Below, in pieces: positions 1-12,400 of a stretch of 64,000 nucleotides of DNA; within the stretch, counting starts at the first letter, position 1; each line of letters opens with the position of its first letter. The DNA comes from Citrus sinensis (Eukaryota > Streptophyta > Magnoliopsida > Sapindales > Rutaceae), in the NCBI RefSeq assembly GCF_022201045.2, contig NC_068558.1:39017501-39081500 (forward strand). The letters run 5' to 3'. The notes beneath the pieces were generated by a model. The model did not search any database. It saw nothing but the letters and a program-made list of their open reading frames with translations, and was not told where the DNA came from. Both the position numbers and the translations under genes were made by a program.

Positions 1-66
1 CCATATATATTTTTTAATAATAATTGGTGAATAAAATATTTCTCATTTGTTGTGACTCATACAGTA

Positions 67-176
67 TTACTAATAAAACATACATAAAATATTTTATTAC
101 AATACCTTTTACTAATAAAACATACATAAAATATTTTATTACAATACCTTTTACTAATAAAACATACATAAAATAT
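67..176. repeat. 42-bp tandem repeat, about 2.6 copies
   Basis: An AT-rich unit beginning TTACTAATAAAACATAC starts at 67, 109 and 151, a constant 42-bp step. The copies are almost identical, so the array is probably young. No gene is visible in 1-302. Confidence 0.85.
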
Positions 177-315
177 CTACACTAAAGACTAAGTATTATG
201 AGTCAAGAAACGATGAAGAGACAATAAATGGTTTAAATAATGAGGTGGGTGAAAAGCAATGGATTGGTTGATTAAATTTTGGGAATATGAGAAAGGGCAA
301 GTAAGAACAAATACT

Positions 316-620
316 CTTTACCCACTCGGCCAAAGGCTGCTGCCCTCCAACTTGGAGGGCAGCAGTTCGAACCCCCACAAAAGTATTGTGGGGGTATTTC
401 CTTACTCAATTAAAAATTGAGTGAAGGCAGTTCTCTTCCTTACCCATGAGTGATGAGTGGACATCCCTCGAATATTTGTGAGGGTTAAAATCTAGGCAGA
501 GCTCCATTAGCATTGATGTAAGTTAGTCTCAGTATTAGTTTGATTTGTAAATATCAGTTATACTCTTATGTAATATGAGTTGTAATATGAGCAATAGTCT
601 CATGTAATAAAAAAAAAAAA
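316..620 (+). mobile_element. SINE-like retroposon with poly-A tail and target-site duplication
   Basis: A 305-bp insertion is flanked by the direct repeat AAGAACAAATACT (303-315 and 619-631; the first two A of the right copy merge with the tail). It ends in an A-run at 609-620. Near its left end it carries a Pol III B-box-like sequence, GTTCGAACCC, at about 366-375, preceded by a GC-rich hairpin (CTGCTGCCCTCC / GGAGGGCAGCAG). B box, A tail and matching flanks together are the signature of a tRNA-derived SINE. The A box is degenerate, and no known family was matched. Confidence 0.75.
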
Positions 621-818
621 GAACAAATACTATTTAGTTATTTGTTTAGCTTCATAGTTGTTCACAAAAATGTTGTGTAGGCGGAAGTTAACTTTTTCAT
701 TTTTATCACAACAACGTTCTGCAACAAGTTAACTGTTCAAAATTAAAGACCAATCACACTACTAGAACAAAAAGCTTCACTAGAATTAGAGATGAATTAG
801 TAAATTGATCGCTTTACC

Positions 819-1771
819 TTGGCTGTTATTACATATTTTGTTTGTAATTGCAGTAATATTAATGCGTTTGTACATCTGCAACAATCAAATGACCCAAAAG
901 GAAAAGAACCAAACATGATAGCTATGTTCACAGTTACTCACACACAAAAAAAAAATGGCAAGTCTGTTCATTTGAACTCAAGAGAGGCAATTGTAAGTAA
1001 GAATTTTATATAATAGTTATGCAATTTTAAGTGCCTTTTGTTTTAATTTTTGTTATGAACATAAGCACTACATTTTTAAGTACTATTATAGTTTCTATGA
1101 CTGATGAATATATTTTTTTTTTGAATCATGAACATATATTACATAATTAAGAGTCTACTGATATTTATATAAGACATCTACTGAAACCACCTAGATTAAG
1201 TTCTATTATGTCATAGCCAAATTTCTACTATCATGAATATTGAAATGGATATTTGCTCTACCCGCAAGCCAACAGGAGAGATACTTATCTCTACCTAATT
1301 TTTAATTAGGAGAGGAATGCAAAGAGTTCCAAAATGGACTTACAATTTATGCTTTTTGTTTATTCTACCGTGTATATATCTTATATTATGATTTTAATTT
1401 ATTTGATCCATTGTGCGTTACTTTATAATTTATTTTGGTCTTTTTTTTACTTCAGAATCAAATGAATGAGCTTGTGAACCAACAACCTAATGCATCAAAA
1501 GATCAAATCTTTAATCAGGTTGTAGGTGAGCATTCAAAATCTACTCACTTATTATCACGGGATTCGTAGGGTAGATGTCTTTGGAACATAATCTTATCGA
1601 AATGAGAGTTTGAAAATGTTAGAGGAAGAGCGAAGTCGTTGGAAAGCTGCAGAAAATGAACTTAAGAATATGCAAGAAGAGATGAATAGAGTGAAGTCAA
1701 CTCTTGCAGAAGTTTTGAAATATGTTGAAGCACAAAATGAGGCAAATGCAGTTGAAACTTTTGAAAATTGA
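819..1771 (+). pseudogene. Transposase_24 (Ptta/En/Spm) C-terminal remnant
   Basis: Reading 819-1013 gives a stretch ending in a THTQKKNGKSVH-type segment, which matches the 'FxxTHTRKDGxxVD' block of plant Ptta/En/Spm transposases. After an AT-rich gap, 1456-1570 encodes a QMNELVNQQPNASKDQIFNQVVGEHS-like segment, shown here only by its IFNQVVG core. 1617-1771 then encodes a Lys/Glu-rich coiled coil (LEEERSRWKAAENELKNMQ) that ends in a stop. This order is normal for the family's C-terminus. The blocks lie in separate frames with stops between them, and the N-terminal part is absent, so the gene is broken. Confidence 0.6.
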
Positions 1772-1984
1772 TGTCTTATGATTTTGAACTTTTGACAATT
1801 ATTAGGGTTTTACAATTTTCAGTAGTTCTTTATTGGATAGAAATGATATTAATAATTGATAGCATTTCTTAATGAATTAGTATAAAATACAATTTTAAAA
1901 TTATTATTGTTGTTACTCATTTGTGAATTATTTTTTGTGACTGAATTTTCTCAAATCATATTATTTATGGTAAATTACTTTATG

Positions 1985-2705
1985 AATCATAAATATAGCA
2001 ACAAAATTAACTGTCTTTAAGATTAATTAGTGACAAATTTAATAGATAAATCATTATTTTTTTGTAACAATAAAAAATGTCACTTTTTTAATTGGAGACT
2101 GAAATAGTGTCACTATTCACATTGTTAGTTGCTCAATAAATTGTTATATAATTTACCAATAGTCACACATTTTCAATCATTAATTTAGATATACAATGAC
2201 TGATTTAATGTCACTAATACATTCATTGAGACAAACTTATGCATCACTATTGAGATCATATTGACCAAATTAACTATCACTAATTATACTAATAACAACA
2301 TATTCAATTGTCATATTTAATTGTTAATGACTGAATAAATTGTCACTAGTGGCACATTTCATTGTCAATAAAGATCATCAATGACTAACTTAATTGTCCT
2401 TAATTATATAAATAGCAACACATTAACAATCACTATTGTCATAGTGACATATTAATAGCCACTAGCATCAAAATAGTGACATATTTATATGACCAAAAAT
2501 ATGCTTATAGTGATAGATTTTTGTTCATGTCTCTACTTATCATCAACTTATATTTGTCAGTATAAGGTGTGTATTAGTGACACATAATACTTGTGACTAT
2601 TTATTAATTTTCACTATATGTTTTAGTGATAGTGGCGAATGCGACACATAAATAACGACATATAGTCTGTCAACAAATGTATTTAGTGACAAACGACAAT
2701 TTTTT
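1985..2705. repeat. CACTA subterminal repeat block (TGTCACTA-like motif)
   Basis: A short motif close to ATTGTCACTAAT recurs many times with small changes and in both orientations (GTCACTA / TAGTGAC) up to the right end of the CACTA relic. Such arrays are the transposase binding sites of En/Spm elements. No coding potential is present. Confidence 0.6.
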
Positions 2706-3214
2706 TTTTCCATCACAATAGACCATTCTTTTTTGTTGTGCTGCTTAAATGATTAGTTAAATGCGTTAAATATAACACAAATTAAAGTATTTTTAATCTA
2801 ATTCATTGAGTACACTTAGTTAAGTTAATTTAACATGAACATTATTGAATTAAATAGACATGTACAATGTATTTATTATTGATTTTGGTTAATCGAATGT
2901 ATAGTTTAATTCATATTCAATATTTACATTGAAAGTTTAGTTATTAAATGTATGTTAATTGAATTGTAAATAACTCTGTAAATTAATAAATTATTAATTT
3001 ATTGATTAATTAATAAATTATTAATCTATTGATTATTTAATATTTCTTTTAACTAATAAATTTTAGATGATCCCAACCGTATTAATTTATAGACGTTTTA
3101 CTGTAATTTAAAAAAAAAACACATGATTGAATTGTTAATGTAAAATATTTGACAAACAAAACAATCTAATTTTAATTTCTAGCTAGAGTCTTCATGTTCA
3201 GTGGCGCACATCAA

Positions 3215-4084
3215 GGCTATGTTTGATTTAAAGAACGAGAATGAGAGGAAAAGAGTGGAATGGAAAGGAAGGGAGAAGTAAAGAGTGGAAGAAAATAATA
3301 AAATTAAATTTCATTATTTGGTTTGACATAAAATTTGATAGGGAAATGAATCACAATTTTTTTCTTTGGACAAATTTATTCTTGGCCTTAAATGCTAAAT
3401 TACCTATATTAGTAATGAAATATAATTTAATATCAATACCAAACTTTTTTAATGACAAAAAGTCCTAAAACAATTCTAGATTTATATTTAATATAAAAAT
3501 AAAATAATTTAATATACTAAATTATTTAATATAATTTAATATAAATGAAAGGAGGCCAACGACGGCGGTCAACATAAGTCAACGGCAGTCAACAGCGGCT
3601 AGTGAATTTCCGATGAAATTCCGGCTGCTTCCAGCGATGGTTTGAGGATTTGACTGAGCTCCGGCAGAGTTCCAGTGAAGTTTTGAAGGCGGTTCGACGG
3701 AGTTCCAGTGAAGTTCCGGTGGCGGTTAATTTATATTTCTATATTTCAAAATAAATAAGTTTGTTTATTTTATTAAGTTTCTTAAATCATTCATTAAATT
3801 TAATTAATATAAAATTATTTATAATATTAAATTGATAAAATAAAATTATAAATAATAATTATTAATGGCATTAAACAAGTTAAAATGTTGAAGGACAATT
3901 TTGAAAACTTTAGTTTTTAACATAAGAGGAATTTAAATTCTTCACTCTTTGGTGTAGAATTCAAATTCTATATTATAATGGATATTAAATTCTTATATAT
4001 TTGTGTAACCAAACAATGGAAATAAAAATAAAATTTGAATGACTTTCCTCTCCTCCATTTTCTCCTCTCAACCAAACATCACCC
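3215..4084. mobile_element. Non-autonomous TIR DNA transposon
   Basis: The left end (GGCTATGTTTGATT followed by a purine-rich GAGAGGAAA stretch) is mirrored by the right end, whose reverse complement begins GGGTGATGTTTGGTTGAG and continues GAGGAGAAAATGG. The roughly 870-bp interior is AT-rich apart from a GC-richer block at 3545-3730 with repeated GAGTTCCAGTGAAGTT units. No transposase is encoded and no target duplication is convincing, so the superfamily is unassigned. Confidence 0.55.
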
Positions 4085-5978
4085 AAAAGTTTATTAATAC
4101 CCCTTGAGTGTTTTTTTCTTTTTTTAAAAAAATTTTCCTACAATAATATAATTTTTATTTTATTTTTATGCATGTCCCCAGTTCAATCCTTTTTTTTTTT
4201 AATTAGTGTTAGGGACTTATTTTATAAATAGTTAAAGTATTTTTGTATTGAATACATTGAAAGGTTAAAATATCATATTACTACTTTACCTTACGAAAAT
4301 AGTTATTATTTGATCTAATTGAAAGAAAAGTTTGTATTAAAAATTGTCACTATTATTGAAAACTTACAAAATAACAAATAGTAACAACCAGTGATTAGTA
4401 TTAAAAATTGTTTAATTATCAAGCGATAAAAATGTTATTTTGTGCTTATATTATAATTTATATTGGTGTTTATCCAATATATTAGAAATTGTTAATTATG
4501 TCTTAACTATATTTAATTTTATATATTTTTGTTTGTTTATTAGGTAAAATATTAATTTCACGTAATTCGAGACTCTAAACAGATAAACATATGTCAAATT
4601 TAGATTCTAGAGGTTTGAAAATCATAAGATGAGTCAAGATCGACTTAAAATTGAGCTTGTGCAAAAAGTTAATTTTATCTATTGATTGAGTACTGATTGG
4701 ATGATGAAATGAGCTTACGATAGATATTAGTGCATTGAATATCTGGCAATTTTGACTAAATCTCAACCATTTATAATTCAATAGCCACAATCGTGCCACG
4801 TGGCAATGGTCGGTGAAGCAAGTTGTAGGATCCAAACTTTTGTATTCGGGTCGACCCGATCCACCCATTACCCGCCAAATCTCAACCGTTCTTTGACCAA
4901 ATTGGATACTTCACAAGATGCCACATGTAATGTTGACTTTTGAAGTTTGACCAGCTGTTGAATCTTGATCTAATGGTTGTGTAGAGCGCATGCACAAAGT
5001 TAATGATGGACCATAAAACACTGGATTATCAATGTATGTTTCTATAAATAGAGCCTTATTTTTATATTTTGGGCATCTCTCTTCTTCTCAACTTCTCTCA
5101 ATTTCCCTGTAATCTTATTTTTCAGGTCTATTTTAATATTTTGCATAATTATTTTTATAAATAAATTTACTTTTATTTTCAATTTTAGTTGTTTTTATTC
5201 CTTTTAATTATGGTTATTTTAATTTTAATAATTAATTTTATTTCAATTATGCTTAGCTAAATAATAATAGTTAGGGTAATGTGAAACTCATAGGAAATAA
5301 ATATGATTTAATCAAATTCTATTTTTAATTATATAAATTAAGTTATTTTCTATTTAATTTTATACATATTTTATATTTTGAAATTTTGATTTATTGTAGA
5401 AAAATAAAGGAGTTTGACACAATAAATTCTTAATATTTTAGTATAAGGTATGGTAAATTAGTATTTTGACTTATTTTAGAAAATTAAATTTTGGCACAAT
5501 AAATACTTAATTCATAATAAAATTAATGAGAAAATCATAATAATTTATATAATTAATCTTTTGGGCAATAAATCTAAAAAAATGGCAAAAAAAATTTATT
5601 AAATTTTAATTACTACTAAGAGTGGATCCATAACCCTAACTAATTTAATTTCATAATTTCATTTAAATTAAATTGTTGTTCAAGTTTTTTTTAGATAAAG
5701 TAAAATAAACAAATTAAATATTTTCTCCGTGGATCAACTTCGAACTCACCGAACTATAATATAACAAGACACTATAATACTTAGGAGTTAGAAATCACTT
5801 TTAAATTGTGTCAACTAGCAATATTTTCATAATTTCATGGTCTATTTCCTTCACAATCATGCCTTCTCTTTTTCTTTTCATTGCATCAAATCATTTAAAT
5901 ATTGCATCTTCTCTATTAAATAATTAACAATGAATTTCATAAATATTTTTATGGTACAATTTTAATGATTTATTATAA
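4085..5978. other. Gene-free AT-rich stretch
   Basis: No coding region was recognised. A local GC-richer block at 4790-4990 contains a G-box (GCCACGTGGC near 4794), and a TATA-like TATAAATAGAG follows at 5043. That combination resembles a promoter or the U3 part of an LTR, but no LTR termini were found. Confidence 0.4.
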
Positions 5979-6134
5979 GTGATGATACAGCCACAAACTC
6001 TTGCACAAACTAATTTGGCATTTACTCATTAGTTGAATAAAAATATAAAATAATAAAAAATCTTATGGACCAAGATATATATATATTTGTACAAAAAAAA
6101 ATTATACAAAAGTTTGTAATTATATTATTACACT
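5979..6134. mobile_element. Short TIR MITE
   Basis: The left end (GTGATGATACAGCCACAAAC) and the reverse complement of the right end (GTGTAATAATATAATTACAAAC) share an imperfect terminal inverted repeat. TTATAA occurs on both sides (5973-5978 and 6135-6140), although that hexamer is palindromic and common here. A related sequence in the opposite orientation lies at 21186-21283. Confidence 0.55.
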
Positions 6135-6407
6135 TTATAATATAAGCTTATTTGTTGTATTGTTGTCATTTATTTTATCAAGTATATATGATTTATTATG
6201 ATTTTTAATGCTATGTCGCTTTGTGTTGCTCGATATATGTATCATTTAGCACTACATATTTTTTATTTGAGGTCTGTTGAAGAATTTTTTCAGTTGTTGA
6301 AGAATTTTTTATTATGCATTTGCTTTCTTGATCACTAGTTTCCATGTTTTACATCTGTATCAGCATTTATCTTTAGCATCTTGAGCTACAAATTGTTTGA
6401 TTGATAC

Positions 6408-9400
6408 ATGCAAACCAAGATACATAATAGAGGGGCAACGCTTGTTGGAGTTGATAAATTTGGTAACAGGTATTATCAGAAACTTGACAAGCAATTTGGT
6501 AAGTAATTTTAATCTTCCTCTGTTTTAATATGCGAAATTTGTATTATAATTAATTGAAGATGCTAAAAGACTACTACTGAATAATTACATCGTCTATATT
6601 TTACTTTTAGTTATTTTGTGAATTTCTATTTGTTTTCAACAGATTTTGGGGTAGGAAAAGCCAAACCTATTTAGAACAATAAATTTGTATTTTTGGGGGA
6701 GATGGGGTACCTCACTAGTTTGTTGTGTGCGGTGAGGTGTATCTGAAATTTGGGGGAGGTGAGAAGGGGAGAGGGAGTGGTAACAATGGTGAAAGGTCAA
6801 AACCAAGAGAGGTGTCCTTCAAAATGAGCTTCACGCTTGCAAAACAGTAAAATAGAGGTTAGAGGTGAAGACGAGGTACCCCGGCGTTCACACTCCGACG
6901 CTCAAGTTAGCAAACTCAAGCTTTTACGGCAAAGAGAGCTGGCTAGCCCTCTGTAAATTAAGGTTTAAGGTTGAAGAAAACCTATTTTTTGGAGTGTGAG
7001 TATTAATGGTGAGTGAGAGCCTGATGGAGAATGAAACATAGGCACCTTTATATATGGAGTACCTCAGCTGCCACGTGGCGTACCGTTTTTGGCTAACGTT
7101 CTTTTACTTTTTTATAATTTTTGGGCTGTTATGTGCATGTTTGCAGCGTATCTCATCCTTTGGGAACGTGGTGCGCTCTGAAGAGTGGTCCAGGGTACCT
7201 TTACAGTAGCTGTGAGGTAGGCGGCTGAGAACTACTGTCCTTGGGACAATGTCCTTCACTTTTGGCAGAGGTAGTAGGCGGCTATCCCCCCCTTTTGGCA
7301 CGACGTTCTTGATTCCTAATTCTGACAAAATCGAATGATATCTTTAAGAGATGGAGACGTTTTTCATGGCTAATATTTTCGGAGAGTTCTCTTACATCTG
7401 ATCTGCCGGGTACCTCAATTTATGTGGAGTACCCCTAATTGTGCGGGGTACCTCTATTTGTGTGGGGTACTTCTAATTGTGCGGGGTACCTCAAATCACG
7501 CCTGGTACCTCAGATTATGCAGGGTATCTCGTATCATGTCGGGTACCTCTATTTGTCCGATGTACCTTAAATCATGCCGGGTACCTCGGATTGTGTGGGG
7601 TACCTCAAATTGTGCTGGGTACCTCTAATCAAGTCGGGTACCTCTAATCATGTGGGGTACCTCTAATTACGCTGGGTACCTCTAATTACGCCGAGTACCT
7701 CTAATCATGCGGGGTACCTCTAATTATGCAGGGTACCTCTAATCATGCTGGGTACCTTGAGTTATTCCGAGTACCTTGAATTATGTTGGAGTTATTCTGG
7801 GTACCTTGAATTATGCTGGAGTTATTCTGGGTACCTTGAATTGTGCTGGAGTCATTTTGGGTACCTCGAATTATACGAGGTACCTCCAGTTACTCTAGAA
7901 TTATGCGGGGTATCTCTGACAGTGCCAAGCACCTCTAATCATGAGGGGTACCTCAAATCATGGCAAGTACCTCTAATCTTGCGGGGTACCTCGGATTGTA
8001 CTGAAGTTATTCAATTCGTCGACACGTGGCGTTCTGTTATCTTTCTTATTTTTTCCCCAAACAACATCCCCATAGTTTCTTTTGGCGAGAAGTATTGGAG
8101 GCAAAAGAAACTTACATAAAAAGTAGGAGCGACATGTGGCAATATGAAGTTTAGCTCGATGGGCAGCTGAATAGAGGACGCCTATAAGGGTACCCTCATG
8201 AAGGGAAGATCTCTGGAGTGAACAAGACTTTGAGGGGACACTTTGATGAAGTTTAAGAGGAGAAGACCCATAAGGTGGAAGACCCTAAGGAGCTTTAAGT
8301 TAAGCTTGAGGACTTGGTACCTCGACATAAGAACATAGTTGACAATGCTTTTGACCGCATCATGACCGAGGAATGGAGTGCTGATATGGGGCTGATGGTG
8401 CCAAGAGAAGAGAACTAGGTAGATAAGCCGGCTATCTTGAAGGCAATTGAGAATAGCAGGGCTCCCCATACATCTTGGCCTGAAAGCCCATGGAAATCAA
8501 CTAGGGTACCTCAGATGTAGTCGCCATAAAGTACCCCTGATACCGACGCTTGTGTTTCTGCTATTTCTAACACATTTGTTGATCCCCTTATCCTAAATGA
8601 TGAAGGTGAAGATAACCATCCTACCATGTAACATTGTTCGGCATTACCGACAAGGCGTATGGGGTACCTCGGGTACCCTTAAGCTTGGATATCCCCTGAG
8701 CTATCCGTTATTTCATGGCAGGATAACCCAATTTTATCAAACATATGACTATTCCTTCAAATATGCTTGCTGCTTATCTCAGGATTTCTTAGAGTTCCTC
8801 TTGGTGTACACGAGGAATGGTTTTCTGTCATAGGGTACCCTGAGTACTATGGGTACCGTTAATCTTGTCTTATCAGTGTATTGTGGTTTACTTAGACATG
8901 CTTGTTGCGGTTAATTCATGGCAGAACAACTCAATTTCATCAAACATATTGTGATTCCTCCGGATATGCTTGTTGCTTATCTCAAGCTTTCTTAGGGTTC
9001 CTCTTGGTGTATTTGAGGAGTGACTTTCTGGCGTGGGGTACCTCGGAGGTACCCTTAATTAGTGTATGGCGATTTTCATATAAATGTTTGCCGCAAATCT
9101 TCACAAAACTTATGGTGATTCCTTTTGAGAGATGATGGAAAATCTCATGATCCACCATTCACTCTACATCAAATATGTAAGAAAAATAGTAATAAAGGTG
9201 GGCTGCTCGCCTACCCTTATGCAAGATGGTCGAAAATCTCATGATCCGCCATTCACATGGAATCAAATAAACAACATAGATTAAGATAAAGGTGACTGCT
9301 CGCCTACCCTTATGCGATATGGTCGAAAACCTCATGATCAACCATTCGCATGGAATCAAATAGACAATATAGATTGAGATAAAGGTGGCTGCTCGCTTAC

Positions 9401-12400
9401 CCTTATGCGAGATGGTCGAAACCTCATGATCAGCCATTCGCGTGAAATAAAATAGACAACATAAATAAAGATGAAGGTGACTGCTCGCCTACCCTTATAA
9501 GAAATGATTGAAATCTCATGATCGACTATTCGCTCAGAATCAAATATGGCGAACAAATAATGATAAATGCGGCTCTTATGTTAAGTAGATTATCATGATT
9601 GGGGATAGGTCAGGTACCTCGGGTACCCTAGAGTAAGGTGATCTCTAGATACCCTCTTATATCATAATAAACAATACTAGTAGTATGACTTTTCTTTATT
9701 GGATCAATGGCCCAAATCGAGACTGAAACCGAGTCTTCAACCGGGGTACCTCGTTTTTCATCTTTGGGTATTTAAGGATCCAAAGGTGCCTCCAATTCAC
9801 ATTTGGGCTTAATTTGGTCTCCGTAGGGTACCCCTGCATAACTCTAGAGTAACTAGTTATGGGGTACCCTACCATCGAGGCCTCGGTGGTGGCTCTTGCT
9901 GCTCTGGTGGTGGCGATCTTAGAGGTTGGGGTACCCGTGAGATACCCTGAGTGTTAAATACTCGTCCCCGCGGGGTAACCCTGTTAACATATATGTTTCC
10001 ATAATATTGATTTTGATGATAACAAATAAGATTAAGAATGATTAATCTTTTAAGCTCAAATTATTTTTATACATTTTAAATAAATCATTATTTTTACATT
10101 ATAAAGGTTTTATATTTAATGGAAAAATGATTTTATGAAATTAATTGTTTTTATTCTTTTTAAATAAATCATTATTTTCACATTATAAATGTTTCATATT
10201 TAATGGAAAAATGATTTTATGAAATGGGTTGTTTTTCAAAGTTTATGGTTTAATTGAAAGAATTTTGAAAACTTTGAAATAAACAAGTATTGCTTGAAAT
10301 TTTGGTGAAGGACTTATTTGAAAAGTATCATAACATTTTGGGCTATATCATAATTTAAAAAAGTTTTAGGATTAACAAAGCATTACTTATAAATTCTAAA
10401 ATTGGACCTATTTGTAAAGTTTCATAACGTTTTGGGCCATAATACAGTTTTATAAAGTTTTGGGGTCAAACTAAAATTTTAGAAAATAGTTCACTGTAGC
10501 AGTCACTGTAGCAAGCGACTATCCGAATTCTGACAAACGGAAGTCTGGATTTTAGGTAGAATCTATCCAAATTGAAAGCGGAAATCCGGATCCGGACAAA
10601 CGGAAATCCGGTTGTTAGGCAGTAAGCTACTGAGCATAAGCGGAAATTCGGATGTGACAAAGAGGCAATCTGGATGTTCAGAAATTTAAAATTGTGGCTG
10701 TAATGGTAACATTAAACGGAAGTCCGGATGTCCATAACCGGTAATCCGGTTACGACCAAAATATGCATAACGACTAGTTTTTTAGCTCAAACTATATAAA
10801 CTCAAAACCAATTCATTTTTGGTAATCCAAGCAAGCAAGAACAAGTGCACACAACATATATTGAGCTTCAACTTCGTGAATCATCATTCATTAAATCATC
10901 TGTGTTCTTCAATTTGTATATCCACTCTTAAAGAGAGATTGATTGTTGTATTTTTCATTTCACATCAAATTGTGAGAGTACAAGTGTGAGAAACACTTGG
11001 GGTGAAGAGATTGGAGATATAATCTCTTGTTGTAAAAGTTCATTGACACCTTGAAGTCAATTGTAATCGTTTAACGCCTTGGAAAGGCTTGGATAGTGAA
11101 ATCTTCAAGCCCGGTGTGCTTGGAGGCATGGACGTAGGCGGGAATTGCCGAACCATGTAAAAATCCTTGAGTTTGCTTTCTCTTCCCTTGCTCTTTAATT
11201 ATTGTACTTTAATTGAACTTATGGCTTTCAATTTTTATTAAGACATTAGATTGCTTGTTGTGTGGATTTGCTAGGATAATTTTTAAAATTCCAATTCACC
11301 CCCCCTCTTGGGTTGCACACTTATATTTCATTTGGTATCAGAGCGAGGTGCTCTTGTGTAGACTTAACCGTCTAGAGTTAAAGATCCATGGCAACCCATA
11401 ATGACTCAATCTTTAGAGAAGGACAATCCACAATTAGACCACCGTTCTTTGACGGTAATGACTACCCATATTGGAAAACTAGGATGAGAATTTATTTACA
11501 AGCTTTAGATTATGAAATTTGGGAAATTGTTTGTGATGGTCCATTTATGCCTTTAACTAGAAACGAAGTCGGGGAAGATATTCCAAAACCTTCACGGGAA
11601 TAGAATGATTTGGAAAAGAGAAAAGCTACTCTAAATTCCAAAGCTATGAATGCCTTGTTTTGTACATTAGATAAGAAAGAATTTCATAAAGTATCTAGTT
11701 GTGAGAGTGCTAATGAAATTTGGCACAAACTTGAAGTTGTTTATGAAGGCACAAATCAAGTGAAAGAGTCTAAAATTAGTAGGTACACTCGGCAATATGA
11801 ATTGTTCCAAATGGAACAAAATGAGAGTGTGTATTCTATGTATACTAGATTTACGGACATAGTGAACACTCTAGGAGCCCTAGGGAAAATTTTTTCCCTA
11901 TAGCGAGAAAGTCAAGAAAATCCTTAGGTCACTACCTAAAGAATGGAGACCGAAAAGGACTGCCATTGAGGAAGCTAAGGATTTAAATGTATTACCTATT
12001 AACAATTTAATTGGCTCTTTCATTTCATATGAAGAAGATTTGGCAGCTGAAAAAGGGCATAAGGAAAAGAATAAAAACATTGCTCTCAAGGCCTCAAAAC
12101 GTGAGAGTGATGAGGAAAGCGAAATGGATGATGAGGAGTTGGCTAGAAGATTCAGAAAATTTTACAAGAAGAATAATGAGCAGAGAAAGTTCAGAGGCTA
12201 CAAGAATAAGAAGGAGAAGAATGAGCCAATCACTTGCTATAAATGCAAGAAGCCCGGACACATACGACCGGAATGTCCTCTTCTCAACAAACTCAAGAAG
12301 AAAGCAATGGTAGCCACATGGGATGATAGCGATGAAGAAACAAGTGATGATGAAGAGCATCAAGAAATGACAAATCTAGCTCTCATGGCAATTGGAGATG

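Larger units (their letters stand above)
757..2740 (+). mobile_element. Decayed CACTA (En/Spm) DNA transposon
   Basis: The left end reads CACTACTAGAACAAAAA, the usual start of plant CACTA elements. The right end, TTTTTTGTTGTG at 2729-2740, is its imperfect inverted complement. Between them lie remnants of a Transposase_24 (Ptta/En/Spm) protein and a long block of short subterminal repeats, also typical of this class. No clear 3-bp target duplication remains (TCA on the left, CTG on the right). About 2 kb is much shorter than an autonomous copy, so this is an internally deleted relic. Confidence 0.6.

Noticed and set aside
7422..8119. Open readings over the 19-bp repeats with repetitive Leu/Cys/Tyr-rich translations
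   Set aside because: They exist only because the GGGTACCTC repeat lacks stops. They change frame with each unit and lie inside an LTR.
9159..9556. Minus-strand reading with 31-residue repeats
   Set aside because: The 93-bp tandem repeat is a multiple of three, which makes a repetitive translation automatic. No start context or family match supports a gene.
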